A DNA stretch of 64,000 nucleotides. Source: Rhizobium sp. NLR16a. GTDB lineage: Bacteria; Pseudomonadota; Alphaproteobacteria; Rhizobiales; Rhizobiaceae. Shown one piece after another: positions 9,366 through 18,670 of the stretch (the first letter of the stretch is position 1; each line of letters starts with the position of its first letter). Where the stretch lies: contig NZ_CP072868.1 in NCBI RefSeq assembly GCF_017948245.1, positions 62,001 to 126,000 of the forward strand. The letters run 5' to 3'. The position numbers and the translations under genes were made by a program. The notes beneath the pieces are model-generated. The model made no database searches, was not told where the DNA came from, and saw only the letters and a list, made by a program, of their open reading frames with translations.

Positions 9366-9983
9366 TTAACAAAAACCGTTCTGCTTCAACAATTGATAGG
9401 CCTGGATGACAGCGCGGAAGCGCTCTTCCGAGCCGCGGTCACCGCCATTGGCATCCGGATGGTGCTTCTTGACCAGCTCCTTGTAGCGGCTCTTGATCTC
9501 TGCCGACGTCGCGTTGGCATGCAGACCCATCGTGTCGAAGGCTTTGCTTTCGAGCGATTTCAGCTTGCGTGCCTGGGGAAAGCGCGGGCCGTTGCCCTTG
9601 CCGCCTTCCTTGACGAAGCCGAAGGGATCGCGAACGCGTGTATAGGCGCCGGAGCGTACCTCGGAATGCAGCGGACTGTCCTTCGCCGCCTTGTTGACGC
9701 CGACGGTCCATGTCGGCCGATGGCCGGTGATCGCCTCTTTCTGGTAGCGCGCGATCTCGCCGTCCGAAAGGCCGGAGAAATAATTGTAGCCCTTGTTGTA
9801 TTCCTTGACGTGCTCGAAGCAGAACAAAAAGAACTGGCCTTCCGCATTGCGCCCTACCGGAGCGCGATGCGAGCCTTTTTTGTCGCAGCCGTCCCACTGG
9901 CAGGTAGGCGGCGCCTGCTCTGCCTCCTGCTCGCGTTTGCGGCGTGTGCGGATGCGATCGAAATATTTGGAATCAAGTCTCAT
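9366..9983 (-). CDS. J-domain (DnaJ-like) protein with N-terminal Cys/His domain
   Basis: A 205-residue protein. The C-terminal part (about residues 138-205) is a J domain with the HPD motif in KKHHPDANGGD, which would stimulate a DnaK-type chaperone. The N-terminal part is not a canonical DnaJ region: C28, C33, H39, C55 and H58 are spaced like a metal site (CQWDGC then FCFEH). The start at 9983 (MRLDSKYFDRIRTRRKREQE) gives a sensible basic N-terminus; the frame continues to 10322 only because it is antisense to bolA. It is divergent from bolA with a 102-base gap. The client is unknown. Confidence 0.85.
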   Translation of the reverse strand: MRLDSKYFDRIRTRRKREQEAEQAPPTCQWDGCDKKGSHRAPVGRNAEGQFFLFCFEHVKEYNKGYNYFSGLSDGEIARYQKEAITGHRPTWTVGVNKAAKDSPLHSEVRSGAYTRVRDPFGFVKEGGKGNGPRFPQARKLKSLESKAFDTMGLHANATSAEIKSRYKELVKKHHPDANGGDRGSEERFRAVIQAYQLLKQNGFC

Positions 9984-10085
9984 GGCGGCGCTAATTATGA
10001 GGCTGTCGCGAGGCGACAACAAGAATTGACAAATGGGAATGTTGCTGGCTTGGTGGGAACCCTTTTCGCGAAGCAGCAAGACCGG

Positions 10086-10370
10086 ATGATGACCCTGCGA
10101 TCCCGCATCGAAGAAAAACTTGTCGAAGCCTTCGCACCCGAACGCTTGAGCGTCATCGACGAAAGCCATCTGCATGCCGGCCACCAGCCTGACATCACAG
10201 GCACCGGCGAAACCCACATGCGGGTGAGGATCGTTTCGGCAAAATTTGCCGGCCTCTCCCGCCTGGCGCGCCACCGGGCGATCACCGACCTGTTGAAACC
10301 GGAGCTCGATGCCGGCCTGCACGCGCTGGCCGTCGAACCGGCGGCACCGGGTGAACCCACCCGCTGGTAG
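10086..10370 (+). CDS. bolA: BolA family protein
   Basis: A 94-residue protein of the BolA fold. BolA proteins partner monothiol glutaredoxins in iron-sulfur and iron signalling. The visible core is LVEAFAPERLSVIDESHLHAGH, with the conserved C-terminal region RHRAITDLLKPELDAGLHALAVE. The start is the first ATG of ATGATG at 10086; the open frame further left (9393) is antisense to the J-domain gene. It is divergent from that gene. Confidence 0.9.
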   Translation: MMTLRSRIEEKLVEAFAPERLSVIDESHLHAGHQPDITGTGETHMRVRIVSAKFAGLSRLARHRAITDLLKPELDAGLHALAVEPAAPGEPTRW

Positions 10371-10417
10371 CGGCCCAGCAGCCTATATGGGTATAAGGCG
10401 CAGGCAATCCAACCGGA

Positions 10418-11731
10418 TCACACCGGTTTCGTATCGTCTTCCTGCGCGGGGCGGATGCGCAGCTTGGTGATGCGGTTTTTCTCCCGCTTCATGACGACGA
10501 AACGTTTGCCGTAGAAGGTGAAGGCCTGACGCTCTTCCGGGATGGTCATCGATTCATGGATGACGAGGCCGGCGATGGTCGTCGCCTCCTCGTCGGGCAG
10601 GTTCCAGTCGAGCGCGCGGTTGAGATCGCGGATCGGCACACTGCCATCGACGACGACCGAGCCGTCCGCCTCCTGGCGCACGCCCTGCATCTCGATATCG
10701 TGCTCGTCGGAAATGTCGCCGACGATTTCCTCGAGAATATCCTCCAGCGTGACGATGCCCTGAACCTCGCCATATTCGTCGACGACGACGGCGAAATGCT
10801 GCTTGCGTCGCAGGAAGGCGTTGAGCTGGTCCTCGAGATTGGTGCTGTCCGGCACGAACCAGGGCTTCTGCGCGATCTTCACGATATCGAGATTCTGCGG
10901 CTCCATGTGCGGTTCGGCAAGCGCCCGCAAGAGATCCTTGGCGTGGACGACGCCGATGATGTTGTCGATCGTGCCGCGCCACAGCGGCATGCGCGTATAG
11001 GGGCTTTCGAGAATGGCGCGCACCACCGCTTCCGGCGGATCGTCGGCATTGATCGCCCGCATCTTGGTGCGATGGACCATGATGTCGGAGAGTTCCAGCT
11101 GGCTGAGGTCAAGCACGCCGCCGAGGCGGTCGCGGTCGGCCTTCACTACCGATCCCTCGCGGTGCAGGAGATCGACGGCGCCGCGCAGCTCCTCATGCGC
11201 CGTCAGCATCGAAACTTCCCGCGAAAGATTGATGCCGAACAGCGCCAGGATCCGCCGCACAAGCGCGTTGACGAAGGAGGACACCGGGCCGACGATGGCG
11301 ACGAAGAGTCTCGTGGGAAATGCGACGGCAAGCGCGAAGCGTTCCGGCGCCGAGATCGCCCAGCTCTTCGGCAGCACTTCGGCGAAGATGACGAGGATGA
11401 TGGTCATGGCGAGCGTCGCCAGCGCCACGCCCGAACTGCCGAACAGCCCGAGGAAGAGGCTGGTGGCGATCGAGGAGGAGAGGATGTTGGCAAGATTGTT
11501 GCCGATCAGCAGCGTACCGATCAGCCGGTCGCGCCGTTCGATCAGCTGACGGACGAGGCCGGCGCGTTCGTCGCCGTTGACCTCAAGCGTGTGGATACGG
11601 CTGCGCGAAACGGCGGTGAGCGCAGTCTCCGTGCCGGAACAGAAGGCGGACATCAGTACGAGCGCCATGATCGAAAGGATCTCCGGCCAATAGGCCGCGA
11701 CAAATGTCAGAACGCCTTCGATCGTCGTCAA
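10418..11731 (-). CDS. CNNM/CorC-HlyC family transporter with CBS domains
   Basis: A 437-residue inner-membrane protein. The N-terminal DUF21 (CNNM) domain has three to four membrane segments (about residues 10-165) and includes SAFCSGTETALTAVSR. It is followed by a CBS pair (about 215-345; MPLWRGTIDNIIGVVHAKDLL and VVDEYGEVQGIVTLEDILEE) and a C-terminal CorC_HlyC domain. The family is implicated in magnesium or cobalt export. It overlaps the aroB stop (ATGA), so it is the third gene of an aroK-aroB-CNNM operon, an arrangement common in rhizobia. Confidence 0.9.
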   Translation of the reverse strand: MTTIEGVLTFVAAYWPEILSIMALVLMSAFCSGTETALTAVSRSRIHTLEVNGDERAGLVRQLIERRDRLIGTLLIGNNLANILSSSIATSLFLGLFGSSGVALATLAMTIILVIFAEVLPKSWAISAPERFALAVAFPTRLFVAIVGPVSSFVNALVRRILALFGINLSREVSMLTAHEELRGAVDLLHREGSVVKADRDRLGGVLDLSQLELSDIMVHRTKMRAINADDPPEAVVRAILESPYTRMPLWRGTIDNIIGVVHAKDLLRALAEPHMEPQNLDIVKIAQKPWFVPDSTNLEDQLNAFLRRKQHFAVVVDEYGEVQGIVTLEDILEEIVGDISDEHDIEMQGVRQEADGSVVVDGSVPIRDLNRALDWNLPDEEATTIAGLVIHESMTIPEERQAFTFYGKRFVVMKREKNRITKLRIRPAQEDDTKPV

Positions 11732-12861
11732 GGATGTTTTTCCCTGAGAAAACTGAGCACTTCGGATGCCGGAACATCGTCGGCGACGAAGGACTGGCCG
11801 ATACCGCGCGTCAGGATGAAGGTGAGCTTGCCGCTCTTGACCTTCTTGTCCTGTGCGATCGCCTCCATCAGCGATTCCGCCGGCGGCAGCTCGCCAGGAA
11901 TTTCGGCCATGGTAGTCGGCAAGCCGACCTCCTTCAGATGCCGCTCGACGCGCCGTGCATCGTCGGGACTCGCAAGATTCATTCGTGCGGAAAACTCATG
12001 CGCCAGCACCATGCCGATCGACACGCCTTCACCGTGCACGAGGCGGCGGCTGTCATAGGCGGTCGCCGCTTCCAGCGCATGGCCGAACGTATGGCCGAGA
12101 TTGAGCAGCGCCCGCTGGCCGGTCTCCCGCTCGTCGGCAACGACGACATCGGCTTTCGCCTGGCAGCTGGCAGCGATTGCCTCAATGCGGGCGGAGCCGC
12201 CTGTAAACACCGACTTCCAGTTCGCTTCCAGCCAGGCGAAAAAATCCGGTTTGTCGATCAGCCCATACTTTGCGATCTCGGCGTAACCTGCGCGGAATTC
12301 TCGCTCGCTCAGTGTATTCAGCACCTCCGTATCGGCCAGAACCAGGTCCGGCTGATGGAAGACGCCGATCAGATTCTTGCCATGGCGAGGGGAATTGATG
12401 CCGGTCTTGCCGCCGACGGAGGAATCGACCTGCGCCAGCAGCGAAGTCGGCACCTGCACGAAGCGCACGCCGCGGCGGACGATGCCGGCCGCAAAGCCAG
12501 AGAGATCACCGATCACACCGCCGCCGAGCGCGATCACGCAGTCGTTGCGCTCGACGCGGGCTTCGAGCACATTGTCGCAGACATCGATGAGGTGTTCGAA
12601 GCTCTTCGTCTTTTCGCCGGCCGGCAGCACGACCTCGGCCGAGACAATACCTGCCGCATTCAGGCTTGCGGCGAGGGTCTCGAGATAGAGCGGTGCGACA
12701 TTCTCGTCGGTGATGATCGCCGCCTTGCGGGCCTTGAGACGCGAGGCGATCTCGGCGCCGGCCCGCCCAATCAGCCCCGGCCCGATCAGGATGTCATAGG
12801 CGCGCTCGCCGAGCGGCACATGCACCGTCTGGACTGATGAGGTGGAGCTTATCGCATTCAT
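11728..12861 (-). CDS. aroB: 3-dehydroquinate synthase
   Basis: Converts DAHP to 3-dehydroquinate, the second step of the shikimate pathway, using NAD and a divalent metal. The 377-residue protein has the NAD-binding GGGVIGDLSGFAAGIVRRG region, the substrate segment PTSLLAQVDSSVGGKTGIN, and metal-ligand histidines in NLGHTFGHALE and the LVHGEGVSIGM region. It overlaps aroK upstream and the CNNM gene downstream by four bases each (ATGA), which suggests translational coupling. Confidence 0.97.
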   Translation of the reverse strand: MNAISSTSSVQTVHVPLGERAYDILIGPGLIGRAGAEIASRLKARKAAIITDENVAPLYLETLAASLNAAGIVSAEVVLPAGEKTKSFEHLIDVCDNVLEARVERNDCVIALGGGVIGDLSGFAAGIVRRGVRFVQVPTSLLAQVDSSVGGKTGINSPRHGKNLIGVFHQPDLVLADTEVLNTLSEREFRAGYAEIAKYGLIDKPDFFAWLEANWKSVFTGGSARIEAIAASCQAKADVVVADERETGQRALLNLGHTFGHALEAATAYDSRRLVHGEGVSIGMVLAHEFSARMNLASPDDARRVERHLKEVGLPTTMAEIPGELPPAESLMEAIAQDKKVKSGKLTFILTRGIGQSFVADDVPASEVLSFLREKHP

Positions 12862-13457
12862 GATGCTGCACTTTCTTTCTGTTCGACCACGGCCTTCAGC
12901 ACCTCGTCTGCCATGATTTCCTTGCGCACATCACGCGAGAGTACGGTGAGATCTGCCTGCGCATAGATCGGATAACGCGCGTTCATCAGGTTTTCGAGGG
13001 TCTGCTTCGGATTTTCGGTCTTGAGCAGTGGCCGCGTGTCACGCTTGTTGACCCGCTCCCAAAGCACGTCGAGGTCCGCCTTCAGCCAGATCGAAAGGCC
13101 GCCCTTCTTGATATGCCTGCGCGTGCGGTCGTTGATGAAGGCGCCGCCGCCGGTGGAGACGACACGTGGTCCACCCTTGAGGAGCCGTTTCATCACCCGC
13201 GTTTCCAACGCCCGGAACTCTTCTTCGCCATAGGCTGCGAAAAGTTCGGCGATCGTCATGCGCGACACCCGCTCGATTTCATGATCGCTGTCGATGAAGG
13301 GAATGCCGAGTTGGCTGGCGACGATGCGCCCGACGGAGGATTTGCCGGCGCCCATCAGCCCGACGAGGACCAGATTGCGTGAACCGAGCGCAGCGCGAGC
13401 TCTGTCTTTCAGGCTGTCAGCAACGGTCAGCAGCGGTTCACTCATCGGTCCATTCAC
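12858..13457 (-). CDS. aroK: shikimate kinase
   Basis: Phosphorylates shikimate at O3 in aromatic amino-acid synthesis. It has 199 residues. The P-loop is GLMGAGKSS (about 33-41), the shikimate-binding Asp-Arg region is FIDSDHEIERVSRMTIAELF, the GGGA motif is VVSTGGGAFI, and the lid arginine is in RDTRPLLK. First gene of the aroK-aroB-CNNM operon. The divergent small membrane-protein gene starts 136 bases away. Confidence 0.96.
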   Translation of the reverse strand: MNGPMSEPLLTVADSLKDRARAALGSRNLVLVGLMGAGKSSVGRIVASQLGIPFIDSDHEIERVSRMTIAELFAAYGEEEFRALETRVMKRLLKGGPRVVSTGGGAFINDRTRRHIKKGGLSIWLKADLDVLWERVNKRDTRPLLKTENPKQTLENLMNARYPIYAQADLTVLSRDVRKEIMADEVLKAVVEQKESAAS

Positions 13458-13538
13458 ACTTTGTTTGCAAACCGTATCGACAAATGCAGGTGGAGCGTCA
13501 AGTCGCGGACAAGGGAATCATGGCTTGAATAGCGCTTC

Positions 13539-13566
13539 TTGCACTTGCGAATACGCTTCTTATAAC
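13539..13566 (+). promoter_or_regulatory. sigma70-type promoter for the small gene-xerD operon
   Basis: TTGCAC at 13539-13544, a 16-base spacer and TATAAC at 13561-13566. It lies 27 bases before the start of the small membrane-protein gene and points rightward. Confidence 0.55.
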
Positions 13567-13593
13567 AGAAGCAGAGCATGAAGGAGTTGCCGG

Positions 13594-13770
13594 ATGCCGA
13601 CCCTGTTCCGTTTCCTGTTCTTCTGCGCGATCCTCGCCGGGACGGTTTACGGAGCGATGTGGGCGCTCGTGACCTTCGTCGAGCCGCAGCAGCGCGACGT
13701 GACGATCCGTATTCCCTCCGAGCGGGTCAACCCGCCGGCGACGGGCACGATCAACACGACAGGGAAGTGA
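13594..13770 (+). CDS. small single-pass membrane protein, unknown
   Basis: A 58-residue protein beginning [20 protein letters not shown]. One hydrophobic helix (about residues 4-30) is followed by a short polar tail with [16 protein letters not shown] ribosome site (AAGGAG at 13580-13585) is visible and the reading frame ends five bases before xerD, so the two are probably one transcript. From memory, similar small genes precede xerD in other rhizobia, but I do not know a function. A promoter lies directly upstream. Confidence 0.7.
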   Translation: MPTLFRFLFFCAILAGTVYGAMWALVTFVEPQQRDVTIRIPSERVNPPATGTINTTGK

Positions 13771-13775
13771 GTGAG

Positions 13776-14729
13776 ATGATGGATCTAAGCCGCGTCCACG
13801 TGGAATCCTTCCTGGAAATGATGAGCGCCGAACGTGGCGCTGCCGCCAACACCCTGCAATCCTACCAGCGCGACCTCGACGATGTCAGCGCTTTCCTGAA
13901 TGGCCGCAGCATAAGGTTGACCGAAGCCGCCTCGACCGACCTGGCCGCCTATCTCGCCTCGCTGGCGCGCCAGGGCTTCAAGCCTTCCTCGCAGGCACGC
14001 CGGCTTGCCGCCATGCGGCAATTCTACAAGTTCCTCTATGCCGAGGGCCTGCGGACCGACGACCCCACCGGTGTTCTCGACGCGCCGAAGAAGGGGCGTC
14101 CGCTGCCGAAGACGATGGGGGTCGAGGAGGTCGGCCGCCTGCTGTCCCAAGCGCAGGCCGAGGCCGACGATCCGGCCCCCGGCCAGTTGCAGCGCCTGCG
14201 CATGCTGGCGCTGCTGGAGCTGCTCTATGCCACCGGCATGCGCGTCAGCGAACTCGTCTCGCTTCCCGCCCGCGTGCTCGACCAGGAGGGCCGCTTCCTG
14301 ATGATCCGCGGCAAGGGCAACAAGGAGCGGCTGGTGCCGCTGTCGCATTCGGCGATCGCAGCCCTGAAGTCGTATGGGCGCCTGCTGGCGGCCGAAACCG
14401 CCGCGGCGAAGGAGCCGCTGGAAAGCGCCTGGCTGTTTCCCGCCGCCTCCAAGGAGGGATATCTGCCGCGCCAGGTCTTCGCACGCGACCTCAAGAACCT
14501 GGCGATCCGCGCCGGCCTGACGCCGTCGCTGATCTCGCCGCACGTCATGCGCCACGCCTTTGCCAGCCACCTGCTTGCCAACGGAGCCGATCTGCGTGTC
14601 GTGCAGGAACTCCTCGGCCATTCGGACATTTCGACCACACAGATCTACACACATGTCCTCGAAGAGCGGCTGCAGCAGCTCGTCCAGACGCATCACCCCC
14701 TTGCCAAACAGGCGAAAAAGCACGAATAG
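13776..14729 (+). CDS. xerD: site-specific tyrosine recombinase XerD
   Basis: Cuts and rejoins dif sites to resolve chromosome dimers, as partner of XerC. In the 317-residue product all catalytic positions are present: R156 (GMRVSEL), K180, H256 and R259 (HVMRH), H282 (LLGHSD) and Y291 (QIYTHV). An N-terminal SAM-like DNA-binding domain occupies about residues 5-90. The longer frame from 13578 overlaps the small upstream gene and is not used. No integron or prophage features surround it, so this is the housekeeping recombinase. Confidence 0.95.
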   Translation: MMDLSRVHVESFLEMMSAERGAAANTLQSYQRDLDDVSAFLNGRSIRLTEAASTDLAAYLASLARQGFKPSSQARRLAAMRQFYKFLYAEGLRTDDPTGVLDAPKKGRPLPKTMGVEEVGRLLSQAQAEADDPAPGQLQRLRMLALLELLYATGMRVSELVSLPARVLDQEGRFLMIRGKGNKERLVPLSHSAIAALKSYGRLLAAETAAAKEPLESAWLFPAASKEGYLPRQVFARDLKNLAIRAGLTPSLISPHVMRHAFASHLLANGADLRVVQELLGHSDISTTQIYTHVLEERLQQLVQTHHPLAKQAKKHE

Positions 14730-14792
14730 GACCGGCGACAAGGGGCGGAGCCAGGAAAACGCCCCGCGGCACAAGGAACGGAAACGCACCTC

Positions 14793-15746
14793 ATGCACAA
14801 TTATCTCGACTTCGAAAAGCCGATCTCCGACCTCGAAGGCAAGATCATCGAGCTGAAGAAGCTCGCAACGGAAGACGAGAGCATCGACACCACCGATGAA
14901 ATCGGAAGGCTGGAGGTTCGCGTCCGCGAGGCGATCGTCGAAATCTATTCCAAGCTCAATGCCTGGCAGAAGACGCAGGTCGCCCGCCACCCGCAGCGCC
15001 CGCATTTTATCGATTACGCCAAGACGCTGTTTCAGGAATTCACCCCGCTTGCCGGCGACCGCAAGTTTTCCGAGGACGCCGCCATCCAGGCGGGCCTCGC
15101 CCGCTTTCGCGGCCAGCCCGTCGCCGTCATCGGCCAGGAAAAGGGCAACGACACCAAGACGCGCCTGAAGCACAATTTCGGCAGCCCACGCCCTGAAGGC
15201 TACCGCAAGGCGATCCGCATTCTTGAAATGGCCGACCGTTTCGGCCTGCCTGTGATTTCGCTGGTGGATACGGCCGGCGCCTATCCCGGTGTCGGCGCCG
15301 AGGAGCGCGGCCAGGCCGAGGCGATCGCCCGTTCGACGGAAATGTGTCTCGGCGTCAAGGTTCCCCTCGTTTCCGTCGTCATCGGCGAGGGCGGCTCGGG
15401 CGGCGCGATCGCGATTGCCACCGGCAACAGGGTCTATATGCTCGAGCATTCGATCTACAGCGTCATTTCGCCGGAAGGGGCGGCCTCCATCCTCTGGCGC
15501 GATTCCACCCGCGCCCGAGAAGCGGCCACCAACATGAAGATCACCGCCGAAGACCTGAAATCGCTCGGCGTCATCGACGGCATCATTTCCGAGCCGCTCG
15601 GCGGCGCCCATCGCGACCCCGACAGCGTCATCGCCGCAACCGGCGACGTGATTGCCAATGCGCTCGGCGAAATGGCATCGCGTTCCGGCGAACAGCTGCG
15701 CAATGAGCGGCGTCAGAAATTCCTCAATATGGGGCGCAACCTCTAA
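14793..15746 (+). CDS. accA: acetyl-CoA carboxylase carboxyltransferase subunit alpha
   Basis: With AccD transfers CO2 from carboxybiotin to acetyl-CoA, the committed step of fatty-acid synthesis. It has 317 residues with the typical N-terminus ([20 protein letters not shown]), the acyl-CoA site region [20 protein letters not shown], and [14 protein letters not shown]. It follows xerD by 63 bases on the same strand. The length is normal for the family. Confidence 0.97.
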   Translation: MHNYLDFEKPISDLEGKIIELKKLATEDESIDTTDEIGRLEVRVREAIVEIYSKLNAWQKTQVARHPQRPHFIDYAKTLFQEFTPLAGDRKFSEDAAIQAGLARFRGQPVAVIGQEKGNDTKTRLKHNFGSPRPEGYRKAIRILEMADRFGLPVISLVDTAGAYPGVGAEERGQAEAIARSTEMCLGVKVPLVSVVIGEGGSGGAIAIATGNRVYMLEHSIYSVISPEGAASILWRDSTRAREAATNMKITAEDLKSLGVIDGIISEPLGGAHRDPDSVIAATGDVIANALGEMASRSGEQLRNERRQKFLNMGRNL

Positions 15747-15942
15747 GGCAAGTTGCGCTTTTCAGCGATTGGGGCCAAATCTTGGCCACATTGATATTAT
15801 CTGTAACATTCGCGCTTGCGGGGATGTTCGAGGCACGTCATAGGCTGGTAAGGTTTTATAAAGTATAAGCCGCCTATGATTCCTTCCAATGCCCGAACTC
15901 CATAGGCGGACCGGGTCGCACTATCTTTATGGGCTAGTTTGG

Positions 15943-17175
15943 ATGCGCATACGTCATTTTGCCTATGTTTCCCTCATGGCGCTGGCTCTCACCGGCTGCA
16001 ATGACGCGTTGGAAACCGCGCAGGTCGATCTCTCCAAGGTCAAGAACAAGGTCGAGCAGCCGCTTCCTCCCCATATCCTCAACGCCATGGCCGCCAAGGG
16101 CATGGACCGCAATTCGCCCATCATGATCCGCATCTTCAAGGAAGAAGGTGCAATGGAGATCTGGAAAGCGAAGACCGACAACCGTTTCGACAAGATCGCC
16201 GATTATAAGATCTGCGCCTGGTCCGGCCGCCTCGGTCCGAAGGTCAAGACCGGCGACCGGCAGGCGCCGGAAGGCTTCTACGAGCTGACACGCGCCAACC
16301 TGAACCCGAATTCCAAATATTATCTGGCGATCAACACCGGCTTCCCGAACCGCTACGACGCGGTGAACGGCCGCACCGGCTCCGATCTGATGATCCATGG
16401 CGCCTGCTCGTCCTCGGGCTGCTATTCGATGACCGACCAGCAGGTGCTGGAGATCTACGCCTTTGCCCGCGACGCTTTCAAGGGCGGCCAGTCGACGGTG
16501 CAGCTGCAGGCGTTTCCGTTCCGCATGACGGCGGAAAACATGGTCAAGCATCGTCTCGACCCGAACAATGACTTCTGGAAGATGCTGAAGGTCGGCTACG
16601 ACAATTTCGAAGTGACGAAGCGCCCGCCCGAGGTCAATGTCTGCGAGAAGAAATACGTCTTCAACCAGCAGGCAACCGATGGCGGGGCCTTCAATGCCGC
16701 CGGCAAATGCCCTGCCATGTCGACGCCGCCGGCACTGACAGCAGCCCTTGCCTCCTACGGCAAGACCTATGACGCCGAATATGCCAAGGCGATGAGCAAA
16801 TATGACGGCATGGCCTGGTACGACCCGTCCGAAGCCGAGCGCAAAGCCGTGGTCGCCAAGACGCGCAAGGGCCGAGAACTGGCTTATGCCCCGACTGGCA
16901 CCTCGCTCGAAGCCGGCCGCATGGTCAAGGTCGCCGAACTCGAAGAGCTGATGGCCAAGCGCACGACGCAGAGCCTCACCGCCAACTCCGCGGCCGGCGC
17001 CACACCCGCAACGCCGGCCCAGCCGCAGGCAACGAGCGTCGCCGCCGCGACACCTGCGGTCGTGCCGGTGCCGATGCAAAATCCGCTCGCTTATGCCGCG
17101 CCCGCGCCCGAACCGCAGGAGACGGCAGAAGCCGCGGCAAAGAAGCCGTTCTGGAAATTCTGGGCGCGGAACTGA
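15943..17175 (+). CDS. L,D-transpeptidase (YkuD/YafK type) lipoprotein
   Basis: A 410-residue envelope protein. The N-terminal lipobox LTGC (Cys19) predicts lipidation and membrane anchoring. The YkuD catalytic domain spans about residues 55-175, with the active-site pattern IHGACSSSGCYSM (H152, C160), which resembles YafK/ErfK-type enzymes. The C-terminus is a low-complexity Ala/Pro-rich tail (about 345-400) ending in a basic/aromatic cap (KPFWKFWARN). The family forms 3-3 crosslinks or anchors proteins to peptidoglycan; which one applies here is not visible. The start at 15943 is chosen for the signal peptide; an upstream frame opens at 15889. Confidence 0.85.
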   Translation: MRIRHFAYVSLMALALTGCNDALETAQVDLSKVKNKVEQPLPPHILNAMAAKGMDRNSPIMIRIFKEEGAMEIWKAKTDNRFDKIADYKICAWSGRLGPKVKTGDRQAPEGFYELTRANLNPNSKYYLAINTGFPNRYDAVNGRTGSDLMIHGACSSSGCYSMTDQQVLEIYAFARDAFKGGQSTVQLQAFPFRMTAENMVKHRLDPNNDFWKMLKVGYDNFEVTKRPPEVNVCEKKYVFNQQATDGGAFNAAGKCPAMSTPPALTAALASYGKTYDAEYAKAMSKYDGMAWYDPSEAERKAVVAKTRKGRELAYAPTGTSLEAGRMVKVAELEELMAKRTTQSLTANSAAGATPATPAQPQATSVAAATPAVVPVPMQNPLAYAAPAPEPQETAEAAAKKPFWKFWARN

Positions 17176-17180
17176 ACGGC

Positions 17181-17405
17181 TTGAACCCCGTTCTCTATGA
17201 TCTTCGCGGCCTGAAATGCCCATTGCCCGTGATGAAGACACGCAAGAAGCTTGCCGCCCTGGCAAGCGGCACGCTCATCCTCGTCGACACCAGCGATCCG
17301 CTGGCGGTGATCGACATGCCGCATTTCTGCAATGAGGACGGCCACGACCTGATCGAGACGGAAAAGACTGAGAGCGGTCATCGCTTCCTGATCCGCAAGC
17401 GGTAA
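17181..17405 (+). CDS. tusA: TusA-family sulfurtransferase
   Basis: A 74-residue small sulfur carrier. The persulfide-forming Cys13 is in the family motif LRGLKCPLPVMKTRK. TusA proteins relay sulfur to tRNA thiolation or molybdenum-cofactor enzymes. The start is a TTG at 17181, five bases after the stop of the L,D-transpeptidase gene, so translation may be coupled to it. The assignment to TusA proper rather than a related SirA-like carrier rests on length and motif only. Confidence 0.85.
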   Translation: MNPVLYDLRGLKCPLPVMKTRKKLAALASGTLILVDTSDPLAVIDMPHFCNEDGHDLIETEKTESGHRFLIRKR

Positions 17406-17465
17406 AACATGTCGCCAGCGCATCGGCCTGAGAATCGGACGCGATAGGAACGACGCGGCGCGCTA

Positions 17466-18641
17466 TTAGATTCGCAAACCCGGAATGGCGAGTGGATTGT
17501 CGGACAGCGCCTGACGATCCGGTGTGTCGATCCGCGGCTTGCCGAGGAAGGCGTCAAAGAGATCCTTCACGAAGGCCTCAGACAGGTCCTTGGTGATCAG
17601 CACCATACGGGTGCGCCGGTCTTGCGGATCCGGCCACGCCGGCAGCCGCACCGGCGGGTGGAAGATACTCTGGACGCCGTGCAGCACCAACGGCCGTTCC
17701 GGCCGGTCGGAGACGGAGACGATCGCCTTCATCCGCAGCAGCTTTTCGCCATGAGCCGAGCGCAAGAGATCGACGAACATTTCGAGCGCCATTGGATCGA
17801 TCGGCTTCTCTTCGACGATGGAGAAAGACCGGATAGAAGCATCGTGACGATTGACGTCGTGCGGATCCTGACCCGCATGGCCGTGATCATGGCGGCGGCC
17901 ATGGTGGTGGTGACGGTGATCGCCATCGTGAGCCTGACCGTGGCCGTGAGCGTGGTGATGCGCCTCATGCGCATCCTCATCCCGCAGCCAGCGGCCGACA
18001 TCGGCGATCTTCGTCGCCGGATCATAGAGCCCGTTCACCAACACGGCGGCGCTGCCGGCCTCGGCGCCGTCGGCATCCATCATCGCCGCGCGCGGATTGA
18101 GCGTCCGCAAGCGCTGTTCCAGCTCCGCCGTTGCGCCGGCCATCGATGTCTTCGAGACGATCAGCCGGTCTGCGACGGCCGCCTGCTTGCGTGCTTCCTC
18201 GTGATTGTCGAGCGTCTGCAGTCCGTTGACCGCATCGACGACCGTCACGACGCCGTCGAGTTCGAAATTTGTGGCAATGACCGGATTGCCCATGATCGCC
18301 TGCATGACGGGCGCCGGATCGGCAAGGCCAGTCGTTTCGATGACGACGCGCTTCACCGGCTTGACGCGGCCCGTCTGCACGGCGTCCATCAGGTTCGCCA
18401 GTGTATCGACAAGCTCGCCGCGCACGGTGCAGCAGAGACAGCCATCGGACAATTCGATGATCGAATCGCCGGAACTTTCGACCAGCAGATGGTCGATGCC
18501 GACATCACCGAACTCATTGATGATGACAGCCGCATCCTTCATGTCGGGGTCTTTGAGGATACGGTTCAGCAGCGTCGATTTGCCGGCGCCGAGAAAGCCG
18601 GTCAAAATGGTGACCGGAATCCTGTCGTTGAACGCGCTCAT
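17466..18641 (-). CDS. CobW-family (COG0523) metal chaperone GTPase
   Basis: A 391-residue G3E GTPase. The P-loop is TGFLGAGKST (about residues 14-23). The metal-binding CLCC motif is at 68-71, inside the switch region ELSDGCLCCTVRGELVDTL. A very His-rich linker (about residues 224-267, including DGDHRHHHHGRRHDHGHAG) joins the GTPase to the C-terminal CobW domain. The His-rich loop is typical of zinc-handling members rather than cobalamin enzymes. No Zur-like operator is visible upstream. A zinc role is inferred. Confidence 0.88.
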   Translation of the reverse strand: MSAFNDRIPVTILTGFLGAGKSTLLNRILKDPDMKDAAVIINEFGDVGIDHLLVESSGDSIIELSDGCLCCTVRGELVDTLANLMDAVQTGRVKPVKRVVIETTGLADPAPVMQAIMGNPVIATNFELDGVVTVVDAVNGLQTLDNHEEARKQAAVADRLIVSKTSMAGATAELEQRLRTLNPRAAMMDADGAEAGSAAVLVNGLYDPATKIADVGRWLRDEDAHEAHHHAHGHGQAHDGDHRHHHHGRRHDHGHAGQDPHDVNRHDASIRSFSIVEEKPIDPMALEMFVDLLRSAHGEKLLRMKAIVSVSDRPERPLVLHGVQSIFHPPVRLPAWPDPQDRRTRMVLITKDLSEAFVKDLFDAFLGKPRIDTPDRQALSDNPLAIPGLRI

Positions 18642-18670
18642 ATCTGCCTTACCTTGGAAGCCATCTTGTC

